Shown: in pieces, positions 7,206-16,027 of the stretch
How the letters are laid out: each line of letters begins with the position of its first letter
How positions within the stretch are numbered: the first letter of the stretch is position 1
NCBI RefSeq assembly: GCF_000423565.1
Contig: NZ_KE384038.1
Span: 1 to 64,000 of the forward strand
Direction: 5' to 3'
Length of the DNA: 64,000 nt
Origin: Runella zeae DSM 19591
GTDB lineage: Bacteria; Bacteroidota; Bacteroidia; Cytophagales; Spirosomataceae
Program-made: the position numbers and the translations under genes
The notes under the pieces: model-generated
Databases searched by the model: none
Told to the model about the DNA's origin: nothing
The model's input: only the letters and a program-made list of their open reading frames with translations

Positions 7206-10200
7206 TTACTTACTTGTGGTCTTGCTTTCGTCTTTTACCACTTTCATAACACCACTCATCAAGCGCCAGTGACCGGGGAAAGTACATAGATAAGGGTAGT
7301 TTCCGGGTTCGGTAGGAGCGGTGAAAGTAAGGCGGTACGTTTGGTCGGGATTGACCAAAGGTGTATAAGCTACGATTTGGGGCAAGTTAGGAACGTAATT
7401 TTTCTCAGCGGCATCTTTCTGGGTAATCATTTTATCCGCCGCATTTCCCACGATTTCGGTAGATTTTGGCTTGATAATCACAAGATTGTGCTGCATAGCA
7501 TCAGGATTTTCAAAAACCAACTCTACAGGTTTACCTGCAATCACCGTAAATTCTTTTACATCAAACTTCATCGCTTCTTTGATAGATTTGATTTTGATGA
7601 CTTGGAGATTGGGGTCAACGGGTACAAGAGCATTCGCACCAAATGACTCAATTACCCCCGTAAATTTAGCTTTCAAATCGTCGGCGATAGTCTCTTTGGT
7701 ACTTACTAGGAGCATTTTGCCAGCGTCGCTAGTGGTTACTTTGCGGCGAGGATTCCAACCGTTCACGACTCCCTTCAATACCGCATAACGTGCATCGCTA
7801 TCTAGCGTATTGGCTTTGGCAATCAAGGCTATGACCGAATCGGGGCTCATACTGAGTGAAGAAGCATAGCTACGTGCGGCACGTTCAAGAGCAAAATCCG
7901 AAAGTTTGGCGGGGCGTTTTACTTCAAAAGTTTTAGACAAAGCATTGTTTTTTACCTCATCTTCTTCCGGAATTAGATTGTCAGCGTCGATGCTTGCACT
8001 GATGCGCAATTTGCCTGCTTGCTCCGCTGTAAAGCCCATACGACCTACCCAGGGGCCATTGTTGCTTTCTACCAATTGAATGGTTTCGCCGGCTCCAATA
8101 CCGTTTTTAAGTTGGTAGCTTACATAGTTGATTTTTAGACCTAGTCCTTCGATTCCTACTTTCACCACAGGAACGGTTTCTTTGGGAATAGCCACCCCTT
8201 TGTTGGTAATTTCAATCGTAATAGCGGCGGGTTCGCGTACAAAAGGCACAGCAGGATTGATTGTAATATTGGTAATAGCCAAGTCAGGTTTGGTGGCGGT
8301 GGTCATGGCGCTATGATTGTGCTCAGTGGCAGCGGCATTGGGGCCATGCATAGCGCTATGGTCGTGTGCCATAGGAGCCGGTGCTTTTGTCTCTGCTTTT
8401 TGGCCGACGGTACGTTTAGCCAAATAAGTTTGCATCAATTTACCTCCGTGCGAATTTAATACCACAGAGAAAGCATCGGGCAGCCAACGGTCGTCGGCTT
8501 CATTGGAAGCTTCGAAGCGAGCCAGTAAAACCTTCTCTATTTCGGGAGTAAGAGGTGTTTCGGTAAATTTGAGCAATGAGTTGAGCACTACGAGAGGCTC
8601 CGAATCATTGAGGGTATTGTTGGCCAAGAGTGCTTGCGCAGTAGCCGCAGTGGAAGGCAACACTTGCACGGCGTTTTTACGTACGGCAGCACTTGGGTGT
8701 TTGAGCGCACCTACTACGGCTTTGAGGGTATTGTCATCTGACAAAGCACCTAAACCTTGCAATGTCCAAAGGGCATGAATAGCGGCTGGATTTAAACCAA
8801 TTTCATCTACTGAGGGGTCATTGACCAAGGCGATAAGCTGAGGTACAACGTCTTGGTTGCCGCGCTCTACCAACATCCGTTGGGCATGATTGCGCCAGAA
8901 CATGTTGGTATTTTTGAGGTTGGCAACCAATTCAGCAGGACGGTCTTTGCTCAAGCTGAGAGGGGTGTAAGCAGGTGCTTCTTTGTAGGCTACACGATAG
9001 ATACGTCCGTGAGTATAATCGCGCAGGTCGGTATCGTAAGCATTTCCTTTTCCATTGCCAAACCCTTGAGGAGTAGGATTGTGCTGAATGATAAAACTGT
9101 ACCAATCGGCTACCCAAACTGCTCCATCAGGGCCTACTTCTGCAAAAACGGGTGAAAACCACTCGTCAGCGCCAGCCATGAGGTTGAAGGCTTCTTTGTC
9201 TTCATAATCGGTGCCTTTTTTGATAAGCTGATTTTGGTGCAATACGTGCCCAGTAGGCTCGGCGACAAATGCGATTTGATTCCAATATTTTTTAGGGAAA
9301 GCACGGGCGGTATAGAAATTATGTCCAGCCGCTGCCGTAAACCCTCCAAATACATCGACCTGACGAATACGCGGAGTAATTGGCTTCATGTCTTTGTGGG
9401 TATCCGTGCCACGGCTACCATTGTCGCGGCCCATACCTACACTGCCTGTGAAGTAGCGGTGAGGAATCGCCATGTACCAGCCGTGGGAGTTGTTGGCGGT
9501 AGAGCCAAATACATCACCTGCTTCATTGAAGGCAAATCCCCAGGTATTGTTGGAAGTACTGGTAACCCACTCAATTTTAGACCCGTCGGGTTTGAAGCGG
9601 AAAAATGCCTGACCGAATTTGAGGCTATCAGCGTTGTCTTTAGGCTTGCCTTCAAATCCCGAATATCCTACGCATCCCCAAATCCAGTTGTCGAATCCAT
9701 AGTGCAAGTTGCTAGGGCCTGCGTGTGTATCGCCCGTCCCGAAGCCCGAAAACAAGATTTTTTTCTCGTCTGCTTTGTCATCACCGTTGGTATCTTTTAA
9801 GAAAATAATGTGAGGGGCTTGACTTACGATAAGACCGCCGTTGGCAAATACCATTCCCGTTGGGATACTCAGACCATCGGCAAAACGAGTGAATTTATCG
9901 GCTTTGCCGTCTTTATCGGTGTCTTCGCAAATCAGGATATAATCACTTCCTCCTGAGTCTTTGCGTTCGTTGGGATAATCTTTCGTAATCAGTACATATA
10001 AACGTCCGCGCTCGTCCCAGCTCATGGCAATAGGGTGCATCACATTGGGTTCAGAGGCAAACAGTTCCAGCGTAAACTCAGTCGGTACCTGGATGTGTTT
10101 CATGGATTCCTCCGGCGAAACGGCATTTTGCTGAAGCTGTGGCCCAGAACGTTTTTCGTAGTTAGGAAGTTTGGCTTCTTTGTAAGTAAACGGACGAGGG

Positions 10201-10973
10201 TCGAGGGCGGTCAAATTCTTAATAGCTTGGTCTCCTACAGCCCAACGAATTCCTTTTTCGAGTAGGTTGATGAAGTCTGGCTGACTCCAAGTGCGGTCGT
10301 CATGTCCATAGGCTGTATAAAAAATCCGTCCTTTACCATGCGTACGTACCCATGTATAAGGCTCAGTTTTGGTATTGGGCTTGTCTTTGTATTGGTCGGG
10401 CTGAATTTCACGCTCCGTCAAGACAAGGTTGTCAGGTTGGAGTTTACTGTGAAGGTAAGTTTCGTCCAATGTCTTAAATTGTTTGACACCCATGATGGCA
10501 GGGTGGTTGGGATTGGTCCAAATAGGGCGAATGGTGTCCCAAGTGTGACGCCAAAATTGCCCTCCCATGATTTTTACCAATTCCTCAGAGTTGCGGAAGC
10601 AGTAAGACGCACAGTGAACAGGAATAAACCCTTTACCACTAGCGATATAATCTACCAAGGCTTTTTCTTGGGGCTTGCTGATAGTATCCCAGTTGGCATA
10701 CAGTAGCACTCCGTCGTACTTAGCCAAATTAGAAGGATTAAGATCTTCCAACTGGTCAGAATACGTAAAATTGATTCCCTTAGAGCCTAATGCCGCCATG
10801 ATAGTCGGCACACGTTCGATGGGGCGGTGGTGGCCGTTATCGCCCAGAAAGAGAATTTCAAGGCGACGCGGAGTAACCTCGGCAAGGGTTGAACCCTTGC
10901 CGAGGTTGGTTTTTTGCGTAGCACATTGCCACAGCAAAGTCGCCGACAAAATAATAGTTAGAAAGCGTTTCAT
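7206..10973 (-). CDS. ThuA - PVC-type propeller - HEAT - CARDB - azurin fusion lipoprotein
   Basis: A 1255-residue lipoprotein (lipobox LWQC, Cys17). In order: a ThuA-like domain (about 37-247, LEILFLGDNGHHRP...), a sorbosone-dehydrogenase-like/PVC-type propeller (about 285-650), a HEAT-like helical stretch (about 660-830), a His/Met-rich linker (two HDHSAMHG / EHNHSAM blocks near 860-885), a CARDB-like beta domain (about 890-995) and a C-terminal azurin-type cupredoxin. All four type-1 copper ligands seem present: His1162, Cys1230, His1235 and Met1239. I see no CxxCH, so the haem module often fused to such propellers is absent. ThuA proteins and their relatives act in 3-keto-sugar metabolism; the copper domain suggests electron transfer outside the cytoplasm. 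Substrate unknown. Confidence 0.88.
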   Translation of the reverse strand: MKRFLTIILSATLLWQCATQKTNLGKGSTLAEVTPRRLEILFLGDNGHHRPIERVPTIMAALGSKGINFTYSDQLEDLNPSNLAKYDGVLLYANWDTISKPQEKALVDYIASGKGFIPVHCASYCFRNSEELVKIMGGQFWRHTWDTIRPIWTNPNHPAIMGVKQFKTLDETYLHSKLQPDNLVLTEREIQPDQYKDKPNTKTEPYTWVRTHGKGRIFYTAYGHDDRTWSQPDFINLLEKGIRWAVGDQAIKNLTALDPRPFTYKEAKLPNYEKRSGPQLQQNAVSPEESMKHIQVPTEFTLELFASEPNVMHPIAMSWDERGRLYVLITKDYPNERKDSGGSDYILICEDTDKDGKADKFTRFADGLSIPTGMVFANGGLIVSQAPHIIFLKDTNGDDKADEKKILFSGFGTGDTHAGPSNLHYGFDNWIWGCVGYSGFEGKPKDNADSLKFGQAFFRFKPDGSKIEWVTSTSNNTWGFAFNEAGDVFGSTANNSHGWYMAIPHRYFTGSVGMGRDNGSRGTDTHKDMKPITPRIRQVDVFGGFTAAAGHNFYTARAFPKKYWNQIAFVAEPTGHVLHQNQLIKKGTDYEDKEAFNLMAGADEWFSPVFAEVGPDGAVWVADWYSFIIQHNPTPQGFGNGKGNAYDTDLRDYTHGRIYRVAYKEAPAYTPLSLSKDRPAELVANLKNTNMFWRNHAQRMLVERGNQDVVPQLIALVNDPSVDEIGLNPAAIHALWTLQGLGALSDDNTLKAVVGALKHPSAAVRKNAVQVLPSTAATAQALLANNTLNDSEPLVVLNSLLKFTETPLTPEIEKVLLARFEASNEADDRWLPDAFSVVLNSHGGKLMQTYLAKRTVGQKAETKAPAPMAHDHSAMHGPNAAATEHNHSAMTTATKPDLAITNITINPAVPFVREPAAITIEITNKGVAIPKETVPVVKVGIEGLGLKINYVSYQLKNGIGAGETIQLVESNNGPWVGRMGFTAEQAGKLRISASIDADNLIPEEDEVKNNALSKTFEVKRPAKLSDFALERAARSYASSLSMSPDSVIALIAKANTLDSDARYAVLKGVVNGWNPRRKVTTSDAGKMLLVSTKETIADDLKAKFTGVIESFGANALVPVDPNLQVIKIKSIKEAMKFDVKEFTVIAGKPVELVFENPDAMQHNLVIIKPKSTEIVGNAADKMITQKDAAEKNYVPNLPQIVAYTPLVNPDQTYRLTFTAPTEPGNYPYLCTFPGHWRLMSGVMKVVKDESKTTSK

Positions 10974-11033
10974 TGTATGGTTAGAAAAGTTATTTGTTGC
11001 TGGAAAAAATCAAATAAGAGTTATGTTATATTG

Positions 11034-11510
11034 CTATTCGTACTCTTCATTATTTTCAAAAAAATCAAATAGGTATTCTTCTTTAAACTCTATTCCAAAA
11101 TCCGTTAGCATTTTTAAATATTCTTCGCGAAAGGTCTTTTTGCGATGATGTTCTTCTTGATTATTAATGTACTTGATGACGGCGTCGATGTGAGATTTAC
11201 TGTAAGAAAAAGCGCCGTAACCGCGCTGCCAATTAAAATTAGCGTGTTGAAAATGTATTTTTATGAATTTGTTGGAGGAGGTTTTTATCTCTTCTACTAA
11301 ATCGGAAAGAGATACTGAGGTACCATACCCTATAAAAATATGGATGTGGTCTGAGGTTCCATTGATTGCCAATGGCTTCGACCCGTGTTGTTTTAGAATG
11401 CCACCTATATATGCGTATAATTCTTCTTCCCATACCTTACGGATAAGACTTTGCCGTCCTTTCACTGCAAAAACAATTTGGATGTAAAGCTGCGTATAGG
11501 TATTGGCCAT
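11034..11510 (-). CDS. IS200/IS605-type Y1 (HUH) transposase, REP-associated (RAYT-like)
   Basis: A 158-residue single-domain tyrosine transposase. The HUH metal motif is HIH at residues 55-57 (DHIHIFIG), and the catalytic tyrosine is Tyr114 in YINNQ, with Gln118 as the usual third metal ligand; WQRGYGAFSYS is the family signature between them. The length fits TnpA. There is no TnpB gene and no hairpin on its 3' side (10974-11033), so it does not look like an intact IS200 element. Its 5' flank carries several REP-like hairpins, which is the arrangement known for REP-associated tyrosine transposases. It lies between two minus-strand sugar-metabolism genes. All catalytic residues are present. 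Confidence 0.9.
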   Translation of the reverse strand: MANTYTQLYIQIVFAVKGRQSLIRKVWEEELYAYIGGILKQHGSKPLAINGTSDHIHIFIGYGTSVSLSDLVEEIKTSSNKFIKIHFQHANFNWQRGYGAFSYSKSHIDAVIKYINNQEEHHRKKTFREEYLKMLTDFGIEFKEEYLFDFFENNEEYE

Positions 11511-11543
11511 GGGTTACACAAATGGTTTTGCAAATATCACGTC

Positions 11544-11727
11544 TACAAATATTACGGTGCGCTGCACCTTTGTGGTTGGTTTGGTTACGTCACAAACATT
11601 TCTACAAATATTACGGTGCGCTGCACCTTTGTGGTTGATTTGTGTTACAAATATTGCGCTACAAATATTACGGTGCGCTGCACCTTTGATGTACCCCAAA
11701 GCCGCAGCGCGGCGTAATATTTGTAAC
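11544..11727. repeat. REP-like hairpin cluster beside the Y1 transposase
   Basis: Three direct copies of TACAAATATTAC followed by the hairpin GGTGC-GCT-GCACC lie at 11544-11578, 11603-11637 and 11660-11688 (start spacing 59 and 57 bases). The first two share a further CTTTGTGGTTG. A partial copy (TTACAAATATTGCG) is at 11645-11658. An inverted copy at 11701-11727 keeps the TTACAAATATTAC lead-in but has the stem GCCGC-GCT-GCGGC, with two compensated base-pair changes. Apparent small reading frames here are by-products of the repeat. Confidence 0.88.
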
Positions 11728-11739
11728 AATTTTGGCCAA

Positions 11740-12864
11740 TTAGGCATTAAAGAAATCTGGTAATTGCAAAATCTTTCCACCTTGCATTGCCGATTCATGG
11801 GCCAAAATTCCGACAGAAGTCCAGTTGGCAGATTGAGCGGCGTTAGGGAAAGGATCGCGGTCTTCAATCAATGCCATCAAAAATTCATGAGCCAAGTGGG
11901 GGTGCGAACCACCGTGGCCCGCACCCTGTGTAAATGAAAGATGGGTATTTTCGGCAATGTCATACACTCCTTGGGTCGTAAATTGTTGAATTTCTTCGGG
12001 TAGCAAATGCGCATAATCAGGCGTTGCTACGCGCTCAGGGATTTCGTGTTCTTCTTTTTTAGCAGTGTGAATCACCGCTTCTTCGCCTTCTATGAGGGGC
12101 CACTCAAAAGATTTTTTAGAGCCATACACTTCAAAACTTTCGCGGTATTGACGAGCTACATCAAACAACGAACGATATACATAAGCACTCAAGTCGCTGT
12201 TTTTAAATTTGATATGTGCCGACTCTACTGCAAAAGGTGAGTTGTGAATCTTGGCGAGCTCTTCGCGAATTGTGCCTGAACCAAAGCAAGATACGTACTC
12301 TGCTTCCAATTTGAGCAAGCCTGCTACGGGACCTACGCAGTGAGTAGCATAGTGCATAGGAGGTAAGCCAGGCCAGTAGTCGGGCCAGCCGTCCATGTCT
12401 TGCTGATGAGAAGCTTTCAAGAACTGAACTTTACCAAGCTCTCCTTTTTCGTACAGTTCTTTCACAAACAAAAATTCTCTTGCATACACTACTGTTTCCA
12501 TCATCATATATTTCTTGCCCGTTTCTTTGCAAGTTTTGACGATTTCCATGCATTCTTCTACCGAGGTTGCCATTGGCACCGTACAAGCTACGTGTTTTCC
12601 TGCCCGCAAAGCTTTGAGACTTTGTTCGGCGTGATTAGGAATGGGAGAGTTGATATGTACAGCATCGATGTTAGGGTCTTTGAGTAGCTCATCATAGTCT
12701 GAGTAGCGCACGTCTATGTTGAAAGCTTCGCCGATAGCGTTGAGTTTTTCGACGTTACGCTGACAAATAGCATACATGTTGGCGTGGGGGTGACGCTGAT
12801 AAATGGGAATAAACTCGGCCCCAAAACCGAGCCCAACGATAGCAATGTTGATTTTTTTAGACAT
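11740..12864 (-). CDS. Gfo/Idh/MocA family oxidoreductase
   Basis: A 374-residue NAD(P)-dependent oxidoreductase. The ATG at 12864 gives a normal start MSKKINIAIVGLGFG; a longer in-frame start adds 15 residues that do not look conserved. The Rossmann motif is GLGFGAEF near residue 10, and the family's VEKPMA-type motif appears as CTVPMATSVEEC, with the usual Lys replaced by Val. In many Gfo/Idh enzymes that lysine takes part in catalysis, so the reaction may differ. Members oxidise or reduce sugar hydroxyls. It lies downstream of a TIM-barrel isomerase gene on the same strand, 93 bases apart, and probably works in the same pathway. Confidence 0.9.
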   Translation of the reverse strand: MSKKINIAIVGLGFGAEFIPIYQRHPHANMYAICQRNVEKLNAIGEAFNIDVRYSDYDELLKDPNIDAVHINSPIPNHAEQSLKALRAGKHVACTVPMATSVEECMEIVKTCKETGKKYMMMETVVYAREFLFVKELYEKGELGKVQFLKASHQQDMDGWPDYWPGLPPMHYATHCVGPVAGLLKLEAEYVSCFGSGTIREELAKIHNSPFAVESAHIKFKNSDLSAYVYRSLFDVARQYRESFEVYGSKKSFEWPLIEGEEAVIHTAKKEEHEIPERVATPDYAHLLPEEIQQFTTQGVYDIAENTHLSFTQGAGHGGSHPHLAHEFLMALIEDRDPFPNAAQSANWTSVGILAHESAMQGGKILQLPDFFNA

Positions 12865-12957
12865 AGCAGAAGCAGTTTGTAGGGTGGTGTTGCAGCAAAG
12901 CAGCACCACAGGGTTCGTTATGTTTTAAACTATTTTTTGAATAAAATTTTTACTCTT

Positions 12958-13797
12958 TTAGAGACCTATTTGCTGACATGAATTACGAATAAAAGCCAAG
13001 CCGTCGCGCATGAGTTGTTCTTCCGAATCAAACATTTTGCGCCATATATTGGCCGCAGGAAGCTTAGGGCTAAATGCTTCGATACTCAGCCATCCGTCGT
13101 AGCCTATGTCTTTGATTGCTTGAAAAGTACCTACCCAGTCCACGTTGCCTTTTCCGGGCGTACTGCGGTCATTTTCAGAAAGTTGGATGAAAGCAATACG
13201 GTCGCCCATTTTACGGATGCAATCACCGATGTTTTTTTCTTCGATGTTGGCGTGAAATGTATCAAACATAATCTGACAGTTGGGATGGTTTACGTCATCC
13301 ACAAACCGAATGAGTTCGTCGCCACAGCTTGTGAGGTAAAGCTCAAAGCGGTTGAGGTATTCAAGACCCAATAAAATGCCTTGATTTTGAGCATATTCGG
13401 CCAAGTGTTGGATGCCTTCTACGCCCCATTTCCATTCGTCAGAAGTAGCGGCTTGTCCCGTAAATACCCCCAGTGCCGAATGATAAGGCCCCATGAGCTT
13501 AGTAGCTCCTAATACCGCACCACAATCCACTACTTTTTTGAGGCTTGCGAGTGCATAAGCACGCACGGCAGGGTCGGGACTGATGAGATTGTCGGCTTGA
13601 CCGCAAAAAGTATCACATTCTCTATGCAGGCCTAGTTCGTCAAGTTTTTTACGCCAACTATGCCAATCATCTGGATTTGTATTAAAGATAGGAACTTCCA
13701 CGCCTTCAAAGCCGATTTCTTTGATTAAATCAAGAGTAGGAAAGAGGCTTTCGTCAATTTGCGTGCCCCAAAGGAGCAAGTTCATGCTGAATTTCAT
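12958..13797 (-). CDS. Sugar phosphate isomerase/epimerase (xylose isomerase-like TIM barrel)
   Basis: A 279-residue TIM-barrel protein of the AP endonuclease 2/IolE/tagatose-3-epimerase group. The N-terminus MKFSMNLLLWG and the metal-site motifs GLEYLNRFE, MFDTFHANIEE, FIQLSEND and SIEAF are those of the DTE/hydroxypyruvate isomerase-like enzymes, where two Glu, an Asp and a His bind a divalent metal. It is probably the first gene of the unit with the Gfo/Idh oxidoreductase. Together with a ThuA-domain protein this trio resembles loci that handle 3-keto sugars or inositol-like compounds; the substrate is not known. The AT-rich 227-base gap upstream (13798-14024) holds no other gene. Confidence 0.9.
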   Translation of the reverse strand: MKFSMNLLLWGTQIDESLFPTLDLIKEIGFEGVEVPIFNTNPDDWHSWRKKLDELGLHRECDTFCGQADNLISPDPAVRAYALASLKKVVDCGAVLGATKLMGPYHSALGVFTGQAATSDEWKWGVEGIQHLAEYAQNQGILLGLEYLNRFELYLTSCGDELIRFVDDVNHPNCQIMFDTFHANIEEKNIGDCIRKMGDRIAFIQLSENDRSTPGKGNVDWVGTFQAIKDIGYDGWLSIEAFSPKLPAANIWRKMFDSEEQLMRDGLAFIRNSCQQIGL

Positions 13798-14024
13798 ATA
13801 GATATATAAGAGATGGCTTAGGAGTAGAAAAATTCAAATACAAAATAATAGTAAAATAATGCTAAAAACTTCCCTTGCATTTGCTTTTTTTGACTGTATT
13901 TTGACCTAAAAATAAAGAAAAGAATAAAATATTGTTAAAATTAAGTTAGTGAAAGTTTTGTTTTAAACCCACAATCTGCTCTTTATGGCGATGCCTCTTT
14001 GGTAGATATAGCGTACCTTTGTCT

Positions 14025-15923
14025 ATGGATTATTTTAAAAATTTACTTGATTTACTAAAAACAGAACGCGAAGAAGACCACAATCAGTATCGCAAACTTA
14101 CTGAGCAGAGTTCTGTAGCCGAAAGAAGAGCCAATGGCCTTACGTGGTATCCGGTGGCTATCAGAGGTTCGGAAATGAGCCGAGGAGATTATCTAACAGT
14201 AGAGTTGGAGCGTACCACTCACCAAGATATTGCACACCAATTTAGGTTTGGGATGCCCGCCGTGTTTTTTGGAAATCATGATGCCAAAAACGACCGTGTA
14301 GAGGGAACCATAACGCATCAAAACGGCAATCGACTCAAAATCACGCTGCGCACCGACGAGCTGCCCGAATGGACGAGGGATGGAAAGCTAGGGATTGATA
14401 TTCTCTTTGATGACAATAGCTACGAAGAAATGCAGTCGGCTTTGAAGCAAGTCATCGCTATTGAAGCCAAAAGCCCAGACAAAGATAAAAAACTCATTTC
14501 TATTTTGACAGGAAGTCAAAAGCCAACTTTTAAGGAAAAAGTACCTCCTTTGGTTGGTGTCAGATTGAATGAATCTCAGCAAGCCGCAGTCGATAAAATA
14601 TTGAAAGCCAACGAACTTGCTGTTGTACACGGCCCTCCTGGTACTGGCAAAACCACTACGTTGGTACAGGCGATTAAGGCTTTGGTAAAGACCCAAAATC
14701 AAAAAGTGCTTGTAGTAGCACCGAGCAATACAGCGGTAGATTTGTTGAGTGAGAAGCTACACGAAGAAGGCCTGAATGTGTTGCGAGTGGGTAATCCTGC
14801 CCGCGTAAACGAGCGGTTGATGTCTTTGACGCTTGATGCCAAAATGGCTGAACATCCCCAAATGAAAGAGTCGAAAAGGCTCAAAAAGCAGGCGCAAGAG
14901 TTTAAAAATATGGCGCATAAATACAAGCGTAATTTTGGGAAATCCGAACGCGACCAGCGTAAGCTGCTTTTTGATGAAGCCCATAAAATCATGAAGGAAG
15001 TAGGCAATACGGAGCAGTATATCATCGATGATTTGCTGGCCAAAGCGCAAGTAGTGACGGCTACCTTGGTAGGAGCCAATCATTATACTGTTAAAAACCT
15101 GAGCTATGACACCGTAGTGATTGATGAAGCAGGCCAAGCGCTTGAGCCGGCTTGTTGGATTCCGATTCTGAAAGCCCCCAAAGTAGTTTTGGCCGGTGAC
15201 CACTGTCAGCTGCCTCCTACTATCAAGTCAGAAGTAGCTGCCAAAAACGGGCTAAGTACTACTTTGCTCGAAAAATGTGTGGGCTTGCATCCCGAAGCCG
15301 TGACGCTCCTTGAAGAGCAATACCGTATGAATGAGCAGATTATGGGCTATTCGTCGCAGGTATTTTATCACAATCGCCTCAAAGCCTATGCTTCGGTAGC
15401 TGAGCGATTGCTTTTTGAAGGCGACAAACCGCTGTTGTTTATTGATACAGCGGGATGTGGATTTGAAGAAAAACTAGAAGGAACCAGTAGTACCAATCCC
15501 GAAGAAGCAGCGCTCTTGCTCAAACATCTTGCGATTTTGGCGGAAGAATGCGCAAAAAAGAGCCCTTTCCCAAATATAGGTGTCATTGCCCCTTACAAAC
15601 AGCAGATTCGGGTACTTACGGAGCAAATCGCCCACGTGCCAGCCCTACAGCCTTATCTGTCTTCTATTGCTATCAATACCGTCGATAGTTTTCAGGGACA
15701 AGAAAGAGACGTGATTTATATCAGCATGACCCGTAGCAACACCGACGGAATCATTGGGTTTTTGGCGGATATTAGGCGCATGAATGTAGCCATGACGCGC
15801 GCCCGGAAGAAGCTTGTAATAGTAGGCGACAGTGCTACTTTGGCCCAATCAGCGTTTTACGCAGATTTTATTGAATATGCCGAAAAAAGGGACGCTTACG
15901 TAAGTGCTTGGGAATGGATGTAA
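14025..15923 (+). CDS. SF1 DNA/RNA helicase, IGHMBP2/Upf1-like (AAA_11/AAA_12)
   Basis: A 632-residue superfamily-1B helicase starting at the ATG at 14025. Residues 1-130 form the SMUBP2-like beta-barrel region; Walker A is GPPGTGKT (203-210), Walker B is VVIDEAGQALEP, motif III is LAGDHCQLPPT, and motifs V/VI are SFQGQERDVIYIS and NVAMTRARKKLVIVGD. All motifs appear intact. Relatives unwind DNA or RNA 5' to 3'. The gene stands alone between divergent and codirectional neighbours; a TACCTTTG box ends only three bases before the ATG, so either the message has an extremely short leader or that box is accidental. Confidence 0.93.
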   Translation: MDYFKNLLDLLKTEREEDHNQYRKLTEQSSVAERRANGLTWYPVAIRGSEMSRGDYLTVELERTTHQDIAHQFRFGMPAVFFGNHDAKNDRVEGTITHQNGNRLKITLRTDELPEWTRDGKLGIDILFDDNSYEEMQSALKQVIAIEAKSPDKDKKLISILTGSQKPTFKEKVPPLVGVRLNESQQAAVDKILKANELAVVHGPPGTGKTTTLVQAIKALVKTQNQKVLVVAPSNTAVDLLSEKLHEEGLNVLRVGNPARVNERLMSLTLDAKMAEHPQMKESKRLKKQAQEFKNMAHKYKRNFGKSERDQRKLLFDEAHKIMKEVGNTEQYIIDDLLAKAQVVTATLVGANHYTVKNLSYDTVVIDEAGQALEPACWIPILKAPKVVLAGDHCQLPPTIKSEVAAKNGLSTTLLEKCVGLHPEAVTLLEEQYRMNEQIMGYSSQVFYHNRLKAYASVAERLLFEGDKPLLFIDTAGCGFEEKLEGTSSTNPEEAALLLKHLAILAEECAKKSPFPNIGVIAPYKQQIRVLTEQIAHVPALQPYLSSIAINTVDSFQGQERDVIYISMTRSNTDGIIGFLADIRRMNVAMTRARKKLVIVGDSATLAQSAFYADFIEYAEKRDAYVSAWEWM

Positions 15924-16027
15924 TTTTTTTAAAATTCAAAAACAAAGAAGCGCTTGGCGATATACCAGAAAAAATCTAACTTTAAACTCAACCTTTACTC
16001 AACCTAACCTAATTTCTAAGCTTTTTT

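Noticed and set aside
9234-9800. Plus-strand open frame of 188 codons inside the ThuA/azurin gene
   Set aside because: It lies fully antisense to a long gene with clear domains and its own translation has no family features.
11034-11510. Intact IS200/IS605 element
   Set aside because: There is no TnpB, and the 60 bases beyond the 3' end of the gene show no end hairpin; an IS with two subterminal palindromes is not supported.
11451-11763. Plus-strand frames of 86-88 codons across the repeat cluster (11451-11717 and 11503-11763)
   Set aside because: Their repetitive peptides (ITVRCTFV / LRCAAPL) come directly from the REP-like copies and they have no plausible function.
14014-14021. TACCTTTG as promoter of the helicase gene
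   Set aside because: It ends three bases before the ATG, so transcription would start inside the gene; no -33 TTG at the right spacing. Noted only as a possible coincidence.
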